From the NCBI GenBank assembly GCA_027422505.1, contig JAPQWV010000493.1, positions 124,001-188,000 on the forward strand: 64,000 nt of DNA, in the 5' to 3' direction. Below, one piece after another: positions 33,139-47,343 of the stretch. Below the pieces are notes generated by a model. The model was not told the DNA's origin, ran no database searches, and was given only the letters and a program-made list of their open reading frames with translations. The DNA is from Craterostigma plantagineum. Lineage: Eukaryota > Streptophyta > Magnoliopsida > Lamiales > Linderniaceae. The position numbers and the translations under genes were made by a program. How positions within the stretch are numbered: position 1 is the first letter of the stretch; each line of letters opens with the position of its first letter.

Positions 33139-36100
33139 TCAACTAAAGAAGTTCCCCGGCGAATCTGAGCTCAGAAGATCGAAAGGTTTACCAACGGCGT
33201 CCTTCAAGATAGTGATCTGCCCTTCTTTGAGCAACACGTCCTCATCGAGCGTTTCGATCTTCTTCTTCAATGCATTGATCTCAGCAGTTAATAACATGTT
33301 CTGCTCATTATACTGTTTGACTTGTTCCCACATTGCATCTCTTTCTTCGGACACCTTTGGTAGTATTCCCCTCATCACAGCCAACTCTTTCTTGCATTCT
33401 TGTAGTTCGCCTTCGAGACAGTTAATCACTTCGTCCTTTTTCATCATCTGTTGCATGTTTAGACAAAGAACATGTTATTATCACATTAAGTTCTAGACTC
33501 ATGACAAAGACGATGATGTTAATAAGGAGATGTGGCGTTGTTAATATATGGTTATTATTATTATCACCTGAAGTTCGAGAGCTTTCATCTGGTGTTTTAA
33601 GCATGAAAAGCTATCCATCGTATTTTGAACTTCGCTTTTCAGAATGTCATTGCCTCGGACTGATGCAGCCAGCTCAGCCTGCAACTGCTCGATTTCTTGA
33701 ACCTTAGAGTACAGTTTCTCGCGCAATAAGCTAGTCAGCAAGGTCTCTGCTTTCAGCTCTGATCTTATTATGTTCTGAAAAACGTGGCGAAGTAAGAAAG
33801 AATTGTCATACACGAATATGAAACACAGCAGTAAAGTTGAAATCGAACCGTAAACCGAACAGGCCTAAGAAGATGTAAACAGACCTCATGTTTCTGATCA
33901 TCTTGTGCGTTTGAATTCTCGCGCAGGGTGATGACTTCGTCCACAATCTTGGACATGGTTTGCAAACTGCGTACAAAGTTCTCAGAAGCTCGCTCGAGGC
34001 CTTGGAGCTTCACTTCCCACTCAATAAGAGTTTGAACATCAAAGCCCGGGCAAGAAACTGAATCCTTACGCGTTGCAAAGTCGCAACTGCTTTTGGCGTA
34101 CTGTATTACCTTTCTGCACAGTTGGCTGCTCTCTGACAAAAGGGGAATCACTTGATTTTGCAAGCCGCTTATACGGTTGTTTAGTTCTCGATCCAACTTA
34201 AGTGTTGAAGTTGCAACACCGTTCCTGTTCAAACGATTCAGCAAATCAATGTTCTCATGCCGAAGTGTGTCAATTTCATGCTTACACGATTTCATCTCTG
34301 TCCTCAGATCATGCTCAATCCCTGTAAGTCTCATATGTTCGACTTGCAGCTTTGTGAGCCCGAAATCGAAATTGTCTTTAGTTATCTTCTTTTCAAATTC
34401 CTCGCAAAGCCCTCTTAATCCAGCGATCGTTTTCTCTTGATCGTTGCATGTCTTTTGGAGTCTACTGATCGAATGGTGCATATCCTTGCACTCAGTCACC
34501 TTCTCCTCATAGTTCCTTCTTACGAATCCTAATTCTTCTTCTGCTGCTCTACATTTCTCGAGGGTTTCAGACAGACTCTTCTGCAGATAACTGGCCTCTT
34601 CTCTGGCATCCTTAACTTGAACAGACAAATGCTGAAGTTGTTTCTCTGAATCAGTGATTTTGTTGTTCGCCTCCGTTTCACTTTCAGTAAAAGATGAAAC
34701 CTCTCTTTGAAGACGGACATTCTGCTCAGCTAGTTGCCTTACTCTATCGCGAAGCCTATGTTCTTCAGCCTGGAACTTCTCCACTTTGAGAGACCAATCA
34801 CTCGATCTTCGGTCCAATTCCTTCTCAAGCGCAGACTGCATTTCTTGCTTTTCCATCTCCAATCTCCTTGTCTGTCCATCTTGTTTTCTCTTTATTTCTC
34901 GAATTTCTTCAACAAACAACGCCTTTTCTGCAATTCTCTCTCGATAGATAGCTGAAACTTCATGGGCCATGTTTGCCTTCTCCTCTGTTAAGTCTCGAAT
35001 TCTTTGAATCAACATAGGAACGCTGGTCCCTCTGAAGTTTTCTTGCCTCAGCTCGTCTGAAAGACTTGCAGCACGTTCCTCAGCTTCCTTGAATCTTCTG
35101 AATAGTTCTATATCAACATCTGCTATAGAGTCCAAATGTTCTCCATCCATGTGTTTATCAGCAGAAGAAGAACGTCTCTCAAAAAACTCAGGAAAATATT
35201 CATGTTTTGATCCATCAGAAGTCGCATTATGATTATGCCAATCCGTGGAATAATTTCTGGGGGATAGCGATACATCATCAGTACATGCAGGCGAGCGCCT
35301 CTTAAACGTTCTGCTGTAGACATCTTCAATGGTAATTGGACTATCATGCTCAGATTCTTTAGGCAATAGCTGAGACTGAGAAAGTCTCTCAATCACATGT
35401 TTTGCAAGTTTTCTAGGAGATTCACTGCCAACACCATTATCGATCCATTCTCTAGTGGGCAGCTGAATTTGCGACGATTTGATCTCTCTAAACGATTGAG
35501 ACTTGGGCTTCTGTCTCCTAGCATCGAGCGAAACCTGTGAGCTAACCAGCAACCTCGGTGGCTTTTTCACAAAGCCATTTTCGAGCTGATGTCTTGAAGA
35601 AGGATTGTTCTTTAACTTGCTCTTTTCGACCTGTTGCTCTACATCAACAAACCGGTCCAAAACTTTACTTGAGACATTGCTGGAGCAATGCGAGGCATTA
35701 TCCGATGGATCATATTCATTATCAAAACATTGTGGATGTTTGATTGCAGCTGAATTGAAGTAAGCCTCCCTCAGTGGCCTCTCAGGAGTCAAAGCACGAG
35801 AACTGACCAAATACGAATGATGTCAAACGTTGGCATCTGATAAACACGATGATGAGATAGCAGAAAGATGAATAAACAAGAAACACACAGCAGAAAAGGC
35901 CTACCGTAAAATCTGGCGACCCGAATTTTTGTGAGAGTAATTGCATGGGGAGCCACTTGGGTCGCCATTGTTTCTTGGCCCTTTGGTAGATTCATGGAGA
36001 GAACCAGATGAAAATGACAAGCTTCTTTTCAGAAAAGGAGTGTTATTATTACCACAGACATCGTTTGAATCAAGCTTATTTGTTCTAGATGCCTTGGCCC

Positions 36101-36200
36101 GTTCGGTCTTTTTCTCCCAACTAACTTGTTGATCTGCTGATGTTGTTGGGGAGACCTGCTGGTCACTATTATGTGATCTGAAAAAGAAAAGCTTCTTCAT
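33139..36200 (-). CDS. Long coiled-coil protein, DUF7653 / USO1-like family (At3g55060-like)
   Basis: Four coding exons, 36200-35905, 35802-33885, 33774-33568, 33447-33139; 909 residues. The N terminus MKKLFFFRSHNSD is conserved in the plant family. A Ser-rich region follows (TPFLKRSLSFSSGSL, SRALTPERPLREAYF), then from about 330 an almost continuous heptad-rich coiled coil (ELFRRFKEAEERAASLSDEL, LEKELDRRSSDWSLKVEKF) to the end. Plant relatives are annotated variously as CAP-Gly linker, USO1-like or myosin-like proteins without proven function. A spliced 5' UTR is likely: an acceptor at about 36240 and a GTAAGT donor at about 36898 bound a 660-bp leader intron. Homology is from memory. Confidence 0.83.
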
Positions 36201-37670
36201 CCCAATTGTAATTCTCAGCTACTATGTTGAAGACAACCTGAATTCAGCATTGGGAAAGAAATGAATCAATGAAGCTAAGAGGAAAAGGAAACATGAGAAA
36301 GTCAACAGAAGTATAAAATTACAGAAAATAGATCATTTATGAAATGGTGAGAAAGTGGTGGACAAAAGTTCAAGTTATCGAAGCAGTGGCAAAACCAAAG
36401 AGCAGATCATGTATCTTAAGAGCATTACTGTTAGGTACTCAGACATCAGAAGCAAAGACATAAGTACGGAAACATACTAAAACACAAAGTTAATAAAGAG
36501 AAACCTTTTGAATGCTACCTGCAGCAAACATCATAATAGCAAGAACTATCATAAACAAAAGAAAATAAAACCTGCGCCAGAAGCTGTCTAAAGGGTGATT
36601 GATTCCTTAAACCTAAAGACCATTCCACCCTCAAATCTTCACAATCCAATTCTAACCATAAACCTCCCTAATAAATCGAAAGAAACCGAGAGAACGTAAT
36701 GAATCTGAAATTAAACCCAACCCACACAGATCCAAATTTCGCGTCTTGAACTCTTATGAGGAAATCAGAACTAAACAATAAAATGGAAACCAAAATCAAT
36801 AAGCTCCAAGAAATACGCTCCAACTGATGACCGTTACTTCAAATTTCAAAATTTATCCCAAGTGGCCACGAAAAAAATCAAATCCTATCTCACTTACCGC
36901 AATAAAACGTTCCAAGAACTTGCAAAACCCTTCAAACGGAGCGTATGACCGATCTTAATTCTTCTTAAAACCAAACCTTATCCCGGGATACCAAGCGATT
37001 ATCCCAATTAATTACTCAACAGTTTCGAAAGAAAAATGGCGTTACGAAATTCTCACGAGAGAGAGTTCATTGAATCCCAAGATGGTGAGAAAGCTGAGAG
37101 ACGGCGGTATCGGCGGGCTTTAAATTCCCAAGAAAACAGAATTAAAACGTTATGATGTTCTCCTCTTTTCCTTATGGTAGGTAGGACACACTCACTACAC
37201 AGTGTTTAAAGACGGCGCGTCAATCAATCATAATTAATTTGATAACATATGCTTCTTTAAGAGGTTTGGAAGGTTATAATCGGTACTTCGTTTGAGTGAA
37301 GGGGTAATATCGTCACGTCGTACAAAGTTTAAAATTTCGATGCCGCGCGTGCAGGGGCCGGCTTGGGTTGGGCCCTTGTCATTGCTATTGGGCCCACACT
37401 GTTTTTCAATTTAATATTATTTTCTATTATATATGACTTAAATTGTGGGCCCACTTGATTTTGACATGCGTTTTTATCCTAGTCTCTTGGCCCTTGGGCT
37501 AAGCTAGACTGGCGACGTGAAAGAAAAAGAAAAAAAAAAATTAATAAATAAAAGAAAAAAAAAATTCCACAGCTCGAGATTGCGTGAATTCAGCTTGAAA
37601 AGGAAGCGATAGCAGCTGCGGATTGACCAGAGAAGAGGTGTTTGGACGTTTGGGGACACAACGGACGAAG
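36201..37670. promoter_or_regulatory. 5' UTR intron of DUF7653 gene and divergent promoter region
   Basis: The left two thirds look like the leader intron (about 36240-36898) and first leader exon (about 36899-37110) of the - strand gene. The rest is the shared upstream region with the + strand coiled-coil gene, containing site II motifs. Confidence 0.5.
37369..37452. promoter_or_regulatory. Cluster of site II elements (TGGGCC)
   Basis: TGGGCCC at 37369-37375, TGGGCCCA at 37389-37396 and 37445-37452, plus GGCCC at about 37490. The last two are self-complementary, so they could serve both divergent genes. Confidence 0.5.
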
Positions 37671-40600
37671 ATGGCGTGGCTTCGATCTGCGGTCAGCAAA
37701 GCGGTGGAGGTGGGTAACAATAACAGTCTGATCAGGAACGTTGTTAATCAGGCGGGCCAAGCTGTAGCTGAAGGCGCGAAGCTCCTGCAAGATCGCATTG
37801 TAAGAAATTTCTTGGTTTTCTAGGGTCGGCTTGATTTTTCGTTTCTGTGTCTGTTGGTGCCGCAATTTGATGGACATCATTATTTTTGCTCTTTGTTTTC
37901 AAGCTTAAGCGTTGCTTGATTAATGGTATATTTTGGCTTTATTTTCCGTTTTGAGCGACTTTGTTGTTGAACCGAGCGTCAGGTGACTTGATTGTTGAAC
38001 TGTCTAAGTGTGATGTGTCTTCTTCATCGTGGAATGGGAAATAAATGTGTTTACCAAATCATGCCACGAGGGGGCTTAGAACTAATGGAAGAATGGACTT
38101 TCTATTATCATGAAAAATTAATTGTACCATTTTTGTTATCATTTGTGGACGTTCCCTTTTTGGCCTCCATAGTTGATATCTGTTATCTGTCTGGCATATC
38201 AGGGTGGTAAGAATGTCAGAAGTTTCAAGCAGGCCATGAAAAGATTAGAAGAGGCATCTATTTCATGCAGGGGACGTGAGAGAGCTGAATTGATGAGAAG
38301 ATGGGTAGCTGTTCTGAAAGAAATTGAAAAGTCTTCGGGTTATTCTGGTGATGGTGATGGTGACAAGGAGCAGCATAAACTTCCAGAAGATCAAAAAGAG
38401 AGTCCTAGAAGACAGTCAATGGTTAGCTAGATGTAGTGATTTTACAAAGCTAATTCATTCAACTTGCTGAGGTGTTATACTTGATACCTATTGATCTGTG
38501 TTAATTGGTTAGGTGCTGTACTACGATGCTGATATGGGAACCGAACCTGTGAATTTTCGTGATTTGTTCCTTTACAGTCAGGCTCTAGAGGGCATCTCCA
38601 TATGTATGGTATGCAATCTTGTGTTAGCAATTTGTCTCGTTAGCAATTCTTAGTGTGGCTGCTGCCGCGCCTGGTAAAAACGTGGTTTATACGTTCACTG
38701 ATCTGTCTGAATTTCACCCTTATATCGAAGAAATCCATCTGAATTTCTTCGTTATCTCGAAATATGCGCTGTTACTTTATTTGATGTCATCACTAAATCT
38801 ACCGCTAGGGTTAAAGCTTTAGATTACTCTTGATTTTTTATTGTTGAGAATCTTCTTTTTTAGATTCTTGAAGCCCCAAATGAAGATGAAGTTTCTCTGC
38901 TTCTTGAATTATTTGGGTATGCTTCTCTTCTATGTTAACTAACATGGAAATCATCCTAGCTTTGAGAAATTCCATTAGTTCATTTTTTGGTGCGGAACTA
39001 AAGCTTATGGGATGTAATCTTACCCCAGTTAATATTCCTATTTATGTTTTGCACGCACAGCCTCTGTCTCACTGGGGGTAAAGAAGTGCATAATGCTATG
39101 GTAAGCAGCATTCAGGATCTAGCAAAAACTTTCTCCAGCTACCAAGATGAAGTGTTGGTATGTTAGTTACTTCATCTAATTGAAATGAGCTAGTTCTGTT
39201 TCCAATGACTTCATCTCTAGTAGCTCACTGAAGGCCCAGTTTGAGTTTCTGCTTTGAACTTGTAGTAACTACCTATTATGACATTTCTTGGCTTACAAGA
39301 TTTAGTGGAATAGGTGAAGAGGGAGGAATTGCTTCAGTTCGCGGAGGTAGCCATAACTGGTTTGAAAGTTAATGCGGATGTAAAAAGGTACGAGGGACTA
39401 TGGAATGCCCAATCTTTACCAATCTTTGCTTCATACTCATTTGCCCCTAAATGAAATATTTGATTTGATGGTGTTAAAGTGTTTGCCCAAATATTAGCAT
39501 TTGTGCATTAACTATCAATTATTGCGAAATTGGAAGGCGTTCTAAAATTGAGAGTATTTTCTTTTCATTATAATAAAATTAATGAGAAATCTCAGCTTAT
39601 TAGAGCAATTAAATTAAGCTTCACTTATCTATTCTGGTCTACGCAGAATTGATGCAGAAGTTTCGTCACTGAAGAAACAGCTTGATGAACTGAGAGCCTC
39701 ACATAGCGATGCTACCGATGGTGCAGAAACCAGCCTCAAAGAGGGCACTGTGACAACCATTGAGGTAAACCTTGTTCGTAAATTTTGTGGAAAGATCTTT
39801 ATGGATTAGTCAATCATATCATATGTTGTGAACTTATTGTTCAGAAATTTGGAAGGCACTGATGTTTTGCACCTTGTTTAAAAGGTCCATATGTTACCTA
39901 ACATTCCACTTGTTGGCAGGCTCTTAAAGAGGCACTTGCACGGATCAGAATTTGTACGAGAATAGAAGGTCTTCTGCTTAAAAAGAAAGCTCTCAGTCAC
40001 GGAGACACAACCGAGGTCCGTTCTCAGAAGGTATGTATTTGTTGTCGTGTAGTGCTTATTTTGCATTTGATTCGAGGCTTGTTTGGCTAAACTTCCTTTT
40101 CGTTCCTACAGTCAAGTTTTGTTGACGGTGTTTTTCTGTTATTATTTCAGGTTGATAAATTGAAAGTCTTGTCGGAATCTCTCGCAAGCTCGTCCACGAA
40201 GGGGGAGAAGCGCATCTCAGAGAATAGGTATTGAACCATCTCAGAGAATAGGTTATATTTATTTTATTGGCAGTCCTCGACAATCTAGGAATTCGTTTGA
40301 TCTTTTCTAACAGAGTTCAGAAAGAAGAAGCACTGAAGTTCCGAGTGAGCAAAGCAAGTGAAGTTAGTGAAATAGAAAAGGTATTGTTTCTGAATCCCTT
40401 ATTATTTCTCTCTTCCTACGCATACAAACCATATAATAAAGAAGCATTAGGACATTCTTTTAAGTCTCTAGCAGCGGCTACATTAGGAATACGATGTATA
40501 AATAACAAAATTGTTAGGTATCAGTTGTTAGTCGTTGAAGCTAGTGGTGTTATTGTAGTTTCCTAGTGGCATTTGTTAATATGCCTACAATTGTTTGCAT

Positions 40601-42467
40601 GGCCCAAAACTATTAAAATATTTCGGCGAATCGTTGTTTTGCAGGAACTGACAAAGGAGATATCTGGTCTTGAGAAACAGAGAGATGATCTTGAAGCTCA
40701 ATTGAAAAAGGTCTCATCTTCTTAATTGTCTCTAATACTTTTAAGTTGCGGTCTATACTCTATTGTAAGGATTTTGAAATGAAATATCTTTTTCTTGTTT
40801 CTTGCTATCTATATAAATAACAAGTTATGTCATTTAATGAAAAGGTCAACAACTCCTTGTCTTCGGCTAAAGCTCGCCTTCGTGATGCAACGGAAGAGAG
40901 GGATCAGTTCTTCAAAGCTAATGACGATGTTGTTGCACATTTAACTACTAAGGTTTTCTCTACCACACATTATATATGTATAAAATCACAACATGTATTC
41001 TTTTCAGATAGCTTCGCTGTAAGGTTTCTGAATGAAACATTTGGTTTTCTGACTTCACGTCCTCCAAATGTGCTACTCTTACAGGAGCATGAGTTAAAAA
41101 GATCAGTTGGGTCGTGTCAAGTAGAGGCTGATGTTCTCAGTGCTTGGACCAGTTTCTTGGAAGATACTTGGTCTCTTCAGAGTTCATATGTTGAGGCCAA
41201 AGATAAGGAAACCAGGTGAGTTTGTACTGTTTGGCTATCTTTTGCATCATTATTGCAATCAGTTAACTAATCGAAATCGAGTCAGAACTCTTCTTGACTT
41301 GACTCTCCATTTATTCTATATCTATAAGTTTTACTAAGTCAATCAGAAATAACTGAGATTGCTCGGTTATGGGTTTGTTGTTTTCATCTAAAAGTGCTGA
41401 ATTGGAGAAACACGAAGATTACTTCACCGATCTGGTCAAACAGTTGCTCTCTTCTTATGAGGTACTTAAGTAAATTCCTCTTCTTAACGATGGTACATCA
41501 CTTCCGATAACCCCCCAGAAACTTAATTCTCTTTTGAATGATTTTCCTTTTTTTTTTGTTTTTATGGTTGAGTGCAGAAGGAGTTGAGACATCCCATCGA
41601 TCGCATTGGAAAATACGTGAAGAACTTAAAGAACCTGACTGAAGGGTATCACTTTGATTGTGTTTGCAAATAGAAATAGTTTGTTTGTATCTATTTGTTG
41701 ACGAGCTTGTTTAACACAAACTTCTGCAGCATATCATCGTCGGCTTCTAATGTGGAAAGCAATGAATCCCAAGTGTTGAGCCCAAAGAGAAATCTCGAAG
41801 AGGAATATCTAGATTATGAATCTAAGGTAAATGACCCTCATTTCATGAAATTAAAAAAAAAAAAGGCTTATAAAGATCCGAACTTTGACATGGAAAAAAA
41901 TAAATAAATAACCGTGCATTTCTGTTGATTTGCAGATAATAACAACTTTCAGTGTAGTGGACAACATGAGAGAGCAATTCTATGCCCAACAAGGGAAAAT
42001 CACCAGGTCCTACTGAATCTTTTACATCTTCAATTCATTCTTGGGATTCTCTTCCATTATGTACCCCATCGACTTAACTCAGTTCAAATGCATTCAGGAA
42101 AGAAGATTCAAAGATCAAAGAACTATTCGAGAATTTAGAGAAGTTAAGGTCCGAGTTTGAAGCCATCGAGCGACCAACTCTAGCCATCGAAAATCCCACT
42201 AAAGAAACAGACGCATATCCCAGTGAGAAGCCACATGAAATCTCTGCAACTTCTGCAGAGCAAACGGCCAAAGTAAAGAAAGAGGATGATAAGCCACACA
42301 AAAGAGAGCATGCAATCGAAACTGAAGATGATGATGATGATCTTTCAAAGCTCGAATCCGAGTTTGGAGATGTCGATCGAAACTACACATCTGAGGAAAT
42401 CGGAGGATGGGAATTCGATGAACTTGAGAGGGATCTGAAATCTGCTGGTGAATCCTCTGTAAAATAG
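37671..42467 (+). CDS. Uncharacterised plant coiled-coil protein, 18 exons
   Basis: Exons 37671-37799, 38203-38421, 38513-38608, 38864-38916, 39061-39157, 39314-39387, 39647-39764, 39920-40030, 40151-40227, 40314-40380, 40645-40710, 40845-40952, 41084-41214, 41395-41461, 41578-41645, 41730-41826, 41936-42006, 42098-42467; 672 residues, frame kept throughout. The N terminus [15 protein letters not shown] is amphipathic and followed by [20 protein letters not shown]. The centre is rich in predicted coiled coil ([35 protein letters not shown]). The C terminus is acidic, with [18 protein letters not shown] and [15 protein letters not shown]. No catalytic motif is visible. Similar plant proteins are named golgin- or myosin-like only because of the coiled coil. 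The ATG at 37671 is the first in frame with the conserved start. Confidence 0.85.
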
Positions 42468-43118
42468 GTGTTGTAGGGTTTAGTATCACTATATTCAAGC
42501 ACGTTAAACCCTTTCTTTTTTTCTCTTTTGTGTGCTTGCTTCTTTGTATTGTATGGATGATTTTGGTTTCTGAACTGTTGTGTACAATTGTGTAGTTTGT
42601 ATGTATAATAATGGGATGTTTTTAATTAAATTAAGACAATTTACGTTCGCACCCCTGTCAGAGCTGAATTTAGAATTGAAGCACTGTAAAAAAATAGTTT
42701 GAAGGAATCAATTTGTTCAGTAACACTTCACAGTTCTGCAGTGGCACTTCATTGTTTTGCAGTAACACTTCATTTTTTGAAATAACACAACACGATAGTC
42801 CGCTAACAGTTTATATTTTAGGTCTCTAAATTTTGGGTCCTTTAAACTAATATTTTTTCGGAAGGGTCCTACTCTTTATACTAACATTTTTGGGGCCTGA
42901 AACTTAATTTATCCTAAAATTAATATCATAGGAGCAATTTGTAACATGTTTTTATATAAAGACCGACTTTAACCGAAAATATCATCGCCCATAAACGCCA
43001 CCAGCGACAGCGTTTTCAGTTTTTCCTCCTCGGTGCATAATAGTAGGATTTTCTTTGTGAGGCTAAAACCCTCTTAGCTCACAGCATATCATCTCCAATC
43101 GGAAAGCTTCGCCGGAGA
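42468..43118. other. Intergenic region with short tandem repeat
   Basis: 3' flank of the coiled-coil gene, a 21-bp triplicate repeat (42718-42780), and the RlmN-like gene promoter. GGGTCC and GGGGCCTGAAAC motifs at 42830-42905 may be remnants of an old insertion, but no termini are recognisable. Confidence 0.4.
42718..42780. repeat. 3 x 21-bp tandem repeat
   Basis: Three units of the form CAGTAACACTTCATTGTTTTG, with two to five differences among them, exactly head to tail. Confidence 0.7.
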
Positions 43119-45328
<2,210 letters not shown>

Positions 45329-47343
45329 CACCCCAGAAGTTCCTCTGCCCAAGGTTTTGTTCTTGTCGTATTCAACATGATCTTGCCTCATAAAAACCCA
45401 AGCCAAATAGCTTATTTAACACCAATGCTGACTGTTTATTGTTACTTAGGTTGAGATGGAAATCGATAGCCACCAGGTATGTGTGGTCAGTGGGTTAGAA
45501 ATGAGATATGTTCAAACATTTCCCAACTGAGGAATGTAGTTAAATCAAGCTCATCGGGTCATTGGGATAAAATACGCGAAGGTCTTCGTTGTGGCTAGCG
45601 TGCATCGATTTTCCAGAACCAAGCCCGTGCCAATGTGTATGTTGTTACTGTCATAGCAAGTAGTACTCTTAATGAGCCCAAATATTAGTTTCTAAGCTGT
45701 AATGATATGCATGTTGGTTTAATTAACGTAAGTTTTTCAGTATCTCCTTTTGTTTGAATTCTTACCTAACGCGTGCATGAGATGAGAACTGGTCCATATG
45801 TAATGTGATTATTTGGTCTCTAGACATCTTCAAAACCCTATTGCAACTTTTCTTTCTTTACCTTTTTTCTTTGTAACTTTGGCTTTATACTGTGTCAACT
45901 CTACCTACGCCTTGGCCTTGATTGCCGGTGCAAAGTATTGAAGTGCTTTAATGTGGCTTTAGGTCGTTGGATGCATTTACATCACTTGAAGTATCTATGG
46001 AAAAATATTACATTATACGCAGCTTTCAAGTTTCAAGCCTCTTACGTAGAACTCTTTTTGAACCACCATGTCCCACGAAGACACACATCCACACGCACAC
46101 AAAACCATCCCAAGTAAGAAAATAGAATCACCTTTGGTTGAGCCTAGGTTTGCAAACTAATCGAATTTCTTGTTCGATTGCGATTCGATTCGAAATTTTA
46201 AGATTCGAATTCGAATATGTAGAATACGGATCCGAATAAGATTTTTTTTTTTATTCGAGAAATATACGAATACGAATATGAAATCACAATATTCGATTCG
46301 AAAATTAATCGAAGTATTCGATTCGAATAATATAACATAAAATATAGTATCAATAATATATATTCACGTATAATATATGATAACTCACTAAAATAATATG
46401 TTATAATTCAATAAATGTTTAAATATAATTTACTATAATTCAATATATATTTGAAATATAATATTGTTTATATTTTATTAAATAAAAATGAAAGACTTTG
46501 AATACAAATATTCGATATGCGATTCGAATATTCGAGAATAAATTCGAATAAAAATCGATTTTATGATTCGATTAAATATTCGAGTACTCGTATTCGTATT
46601 CGATTGTCATCCGAATACGAACAGAACATTGCGGTATTCGAGTCGATTCGATTCGATTGCTAACACTAATTGAGCCAACTAACAAACCTTCGATAAGGAT
46701 GTGTGAAGAGTTTGTTTCGTTATAGTATTTGGAGTGATATTGCATATTTCTTTACATTTAGGCACAAAGTGCACTCATGCCAAAGATATGTGGCTAAAAA
46801 TGTGAATTTCTCTATCCTCTTTTGACTTTGGAAGAAGAATAAGAAAGGCACCGAACAAAACTCCGTCAAACCTCCTCCGATCTGTAACCGGCCACCATCT
46901 TCCCTACCGCCTTTACGAAAAATCCTGACGAAATTATTGTCCCCAAATCTCGAGCTTGGTTTCGCGTCTCTGCTGGTTGGTAACAGCGGTTTAGGTAATC
47001 TTTCTGAAACTGCGAATGCTTGTTAAATTATTGCGTATCTGATTCGGATTTTGCCGTTTAAGGGTTAGCAAGCAGGGGTTTTTCTATGTACAGCTGTACA
47101 TTTCTAAATAATCGTCAATGCTTTTGGCATTACGCCTGATTATGGATGATTCCGTTGTTTTTAGTTTCCTGGATAGTCAAAACATGCTGTTATTGCTAAC
47201 TAGCTCTAGCACTATGCTGTTCATCTTATTTTGGATCTTTTATTAGCCATCTCTTGCATAATTGGTGATTTCTTATTAGCTCATTTACTTTGCAGAATCA
47301 TCGGTGCTGAAGGGCGGTGGGTGAACACCGCCGAAAGAGGACG
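45329..47343. other. Intergenic region holding a hAT-like element and the PHT4;6 promoter
   Basis: RlmN-like 3' flank, AT-rich DNA, the 524-bp element at 46145-46668, then the PHT4;6 promoter. A leader intron of PHT4;6 is likely at 46995-47295 (GTTTAG|GTAATC to TTTGCAG|AATC). Confidence 0.5.
46137..46676. mobile_element. Non-autonomous hAT-like element (MITE), with target duplication
   Basis: The element body is 46145-46668 (524 bp). It begins TAGGTTTGCAAACTAATCGA; the reverse complement of its right end begins TAGTGTTAGCAATCGAATCG, so the ends are imperfect inverted repeats. It is flanked by GTTGAGCC (46137-46144) and ATTGAGCC (46669-46676), an 8-bp duplication with one mismatch; 8 bp is the hAT target length. 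The subterminal zones are crowded with ATTCGAAT/TTCGATTCGAAT palindromes; the centre is about 85% AT. There is no open frame for a transposase, so it would need one in trans. Confidence 0.7.

Noticed and set aside
46145..46668. CRISPR array or satellite at the TTCGAA-rich stretch
   Set aside because: The repeats are short, irregular palindromes without constant spacers; inverted ends and an 8-bp duplication point to a transposable element instead.
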